Below are positions 63,842-64,000 of a stretch of DNA of 64,000 nucleotides, in pieces. Below the pieces are notes generated by a model that saw nothing but the letters and a program-made list of their open reading frames with translations, searched no databases and was not told the origin of the DNA. Each line of letters begins with the position of its first letter. The stretch's first letter is position 1. The DNA is from Marisa cornuarietis (taxonomy: Eukaryota; Mollusca; Gastropoda; Architaenioglossa; Ampullariidae): positions 11,760,501-11,824,500 of the forward strand of contig SMMW01000001.1 of assembly GCA_004794655.1 (NCBI GenBank), written 5' to 3'. Position numbers and translations under genes: made by a program.

Positions 63842-64000
63842 TGTCAGCTTGTCAGGATTGTCACCTGGGAAGTCTGCACATATTTAGAGGTTTTAATATG
63901 TGTATGATATATATATATATATGTCAAATTGATTTCATTTCCTCCAGTGTAAATGATCAGGGTGTAACTTATTGATCCTACACTTGCCATGTAAACCAGG
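63842..64000. other. Right edge of the window
   Basis: Follows the hAT right end; contains a (TA)n tract near 63908-63922. No gene. Confidence 0.4.

Overview
This is animal nuclear DNA: spliced genes with GT-AG introns, AT-rich introns and intergenic DNA, and many transposable elements. The gene products and the mix of non-LTR elements (CR1/L2-like, RTE-like, Rex1-like, Tx1/L1-like) suit a lophotrochozoan, most likely a mollusc. That placement is inferred; nothing here names a species.

Four protein-coding genes can be assembled exon by exon, and all four close in frame. (1) NAA40, + strand, 373-10076: the histone H4/H2A N-terminal acetyltransferase, with only its first exon missing. (2) Adenylosuccinate synthetase (ADSS), - strand, 29324-13980: 13 coding exons, 447 codons, convergent with NAA40. 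(3) GCC1 (GCC88-type GRIP golgin), - strand, 39746-30686: 10 coding exons, 709 codons, in tandem upstream of ADSS. (4) SLC35B2/PAPST1 (Golgi PAPS transporter), + strand, 46379-51543: 3 coding exons, 444 codons, head to head with GCC1. The ~41.7-41.95 kb interval looks like a shared promoter for these two Golgi genes.

Most other recognisable sequence is mobile DNA. NAA40 intron 7 (3.8-9.9 kb) holds a Rex1-like LINE split by a short RTE copy, an RNase H-bearing LINE fragment and a hAT-like MITE. ADSS introns hold two deleted Tigger/pogo elements, a degenerate LINE, a larger CR1/L2-like LINE, an RTE 3' fragment and a TTAA-flanked foldback. GCC1 introns hold a CR1 3' fragment, a second TTAA-flanked MITE, and a striking 948-bp element with 139-bp near-perfect inverted termini and a 7-bp target duplication. 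The SLC35B2 leader intron holds another Rex1-like fragment. Beyond SLC35B2, 57.4-63.9 kb is a transposon cluster: an RTE 5' end, a TTCGTCAC-type inverted-repeat element, a Tx1/L1-like LINE with an RNase-H LINE fragment inserted in it, and a decayed hAT transposon.

The best candidates for something undescribed are the 948-bp inverted-repeat element at 33883-34830, the TTCGTCAC-type element at 58001-58583, and the divergent Golgi gene pair GCC1/SLC35B2. I see no gene cluster that amounts to a new multi-gene system.
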